Assembly: GCA_017541885.1 (NCBI GenBank)
Contig: JAFXYF010000010.1
Coordinates: 1 to 64,000 of the forward strand
Length of the DNA stretch: 64,000 bases
Source: Bacilli bacterium
GTDB lineage: Bacteria; Bacillota_I; Bacilli_A; RF39; UBA660
Direction: 5' to 3'
Part shown: piece after piece, positions 63,339 through 64,000 of the stretch
How the letters are laid out: each line of letters opens with the position of its first letter
How positions within the stretch are numbered: the stretch's first letter is position 1
Notes under the pieces: model-generated
The model's database searches: none
What the model was told of the DNA's origin: nothing
Seen by the model: the letters and a program-made list of their open reading frames with translations, nothing else
Program-made: the position numbers and the translations under genes

Positions 63339-63389
63339 AGTAGATTAATTATAAATAGTTTGCTATAATAAAAGTGAGTAGGTGATATT

Positions 63390-64000
63390 ATGAAGGCGTT
63401 AATAACAGGAGCATCTTCAGGAATAGGCCTTGATATGGCTAGATACCTCGCAACAAAAGATTGTGAGCTTATCCTTGTCGCTAGAAATAAGGAAAAGCTT
63501 GAGGAGATACAAGAAAAACTACCTACAAAAACAACAATAATTGTTGCTGACTTATCTAATGAACAAAGAGTTAAAGATTTATATGTAATAGCTAAAAAAG
63601 AAAATATTGATATCTTAATCAATAATGCTGGTTTGGGAGATTTTGGCTATTTAACAGATACAGATCTTAATAAAGACTTAGAGTTAATTAATACAAATAT
63701 TAAAGCAGTACATATTCTTACTAAATACTTAGTAAAAGATATGGAAAAAAGAGATACTGACTCATATATCATGAATGTCGCATCTAGTGCAGCATTTCAA
63801 CCAGGACCTCTAATGAGTACTTATTATGCAACTAAATCATATGTATATCAATTAACTGAAGCACTTTATTATGAAGAGAAAAAGAAGAATACTAATGTCC
63901 ATGTTTCAGTATTATGTCCAGGACCAGTTGAAACAAACTTCAACAATGTCGCAGGAGTACACTTCTCAGTAAAACCAATGAAGAGTACTGATGTTGCAAA
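63390..64000 (+). CDS. Short-chain dehydrogenase/reductase (3' end outside window)
   Basis: 203 residues visible; the gene runs off the right edge. The start has TAGGTGAT, and TATAAT lies at 63364-63369 with TG before it. TGASSGIG at residues about 6-13 binds NAD(P), DILINNAGLG supports the fold, and the catalytic Ser-Tyr-Lys are in NVASSA and TYYATKSY (YxxxK). The family resembles DltE/YqjQ-like classical SDRs; substrate unknown. Confidence 0.85.
   Translation, partial: MKALITGASSGIGLDMARYLATKDCELILVARNKEKLEEIQEKLPTKTTIIVADLSNEQRVKDLYVIAKKENIDILINNAGLGDFGYLTDTDLNKDLELINTNIKAVHILTKYLVKDMEKRDTDSYIMNVASSAAFQPGPLMSTYYATKSYVYQLTEALYYEEKKKNTNVHVSVLCPGPVETNFNNVAGVHFSVKPMKSTDVA

Noticed and set aside
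1..64000. CRISPR arrays, rRNA, tRNA genes, insertion sequences or an origin
   Set aside because: No regular repeat-spacer pattern, no cloverleaf with TTC-type loop, no transposase and no DnaA-box cluster were seen by eye.

Overview
The window is a contiguous stretch of an AT-rich, low-GC Gram-positive (Bacillota) chromosome. The evidence is spo0A (46799-47572), whiA, yvcK, a Gram-positive S10/spc/alpha ribosomal operon, zinc-type S14, ftsEX with an M23 hydrolase, lgt, and no outer-membrane genes. UGA is a normal stop: prfB carries the classical in-frame TGA and +1 frameshift, and tryptophan is read from TGG. Metabolic genes point to a fermentative anaerobe: PPi-type phosphofructokinase, NfnAB-type transhydrogenase, gapA, pgk, tpiA and a stand-alone trpB. 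A lean, gut-type uncultured Bacilli or Clostridia lineage is my inference; the exact order cannot be read from this sequence.

Layout. 1-2.5 kb: the tail of a YoaP-type acetyltransferase, a decayed SEC-C remnant, a TasA/camelysin-like surface protein with a DUF6273 end, and a Nudix hydrolase. 2.5-5 kb: trxA-trxB and a PPi-type phosphofructokinase. 5-10 kb: two minus-strand Tim44-like zinc-ribbon proteins, a GtrII-like membrane protein, an RsgI-like Cys-rich exported protein and a PH-domain membrane protein. 10.1-11.6 kb: a complete ribosome-mediated tryptophan attenuator, a second Trp-rich upstream ORF and trpB. 11.7-14.7 kb: a kinase-like protein and nfnAB. 14.7-21.4 kb: a WXG100 locus with two paralogous gene pairs and two WXG100-like proteins; two of its transcription units share a duplicated promoter carrying 11-bp direct repeats. 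21.4-27.3 kb: prfB, two yitT paralogues, and ftsE-ftsX with an M23 hydrolase. 27.4-35.7 kb: a Hint-domain surface protein, uvrB, a radical SAM gene, a DUF805 gene and a frameshifted uvrA. 35.7-40.6 kb: holin-like gene, lgt, yvcK, whiA and a TGS-uridine kinase. 40.7-46.7 kb: gapA, a putative type I toxin-antitoxin locus, pgk with an in-frame stop, a GNAT-like gene, a flippase-like protein, a GT4 glycosyltransferase and tpiA. 46.8-49.3 kb: spo0A, a DUF4143 ATPase and a small membrane protein. 49.4-63.3 kb: S10-spc-alpha operon without rpmD and without map. 63.4 kb to the end: a partial SDR gene.

The two most interesting regions are the WXG100 locus (14720-21375), whose large proteins I cannot assign to a described family, and the trpB control region (10136-10513), where a leader peptide with three Trp codons sits before mutually exclusive antiterminator and terminator helices and is followed by a second Trp-rich ORF overlapping the trpB start. 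A third candidate is a convergent small-RNA/hydrophobic-peptide locus at 41716-41973. Two core genes (uvrA, pgk) are each broken by one base change; this could be real decay, but consensus error in the assembly is at least as likely.
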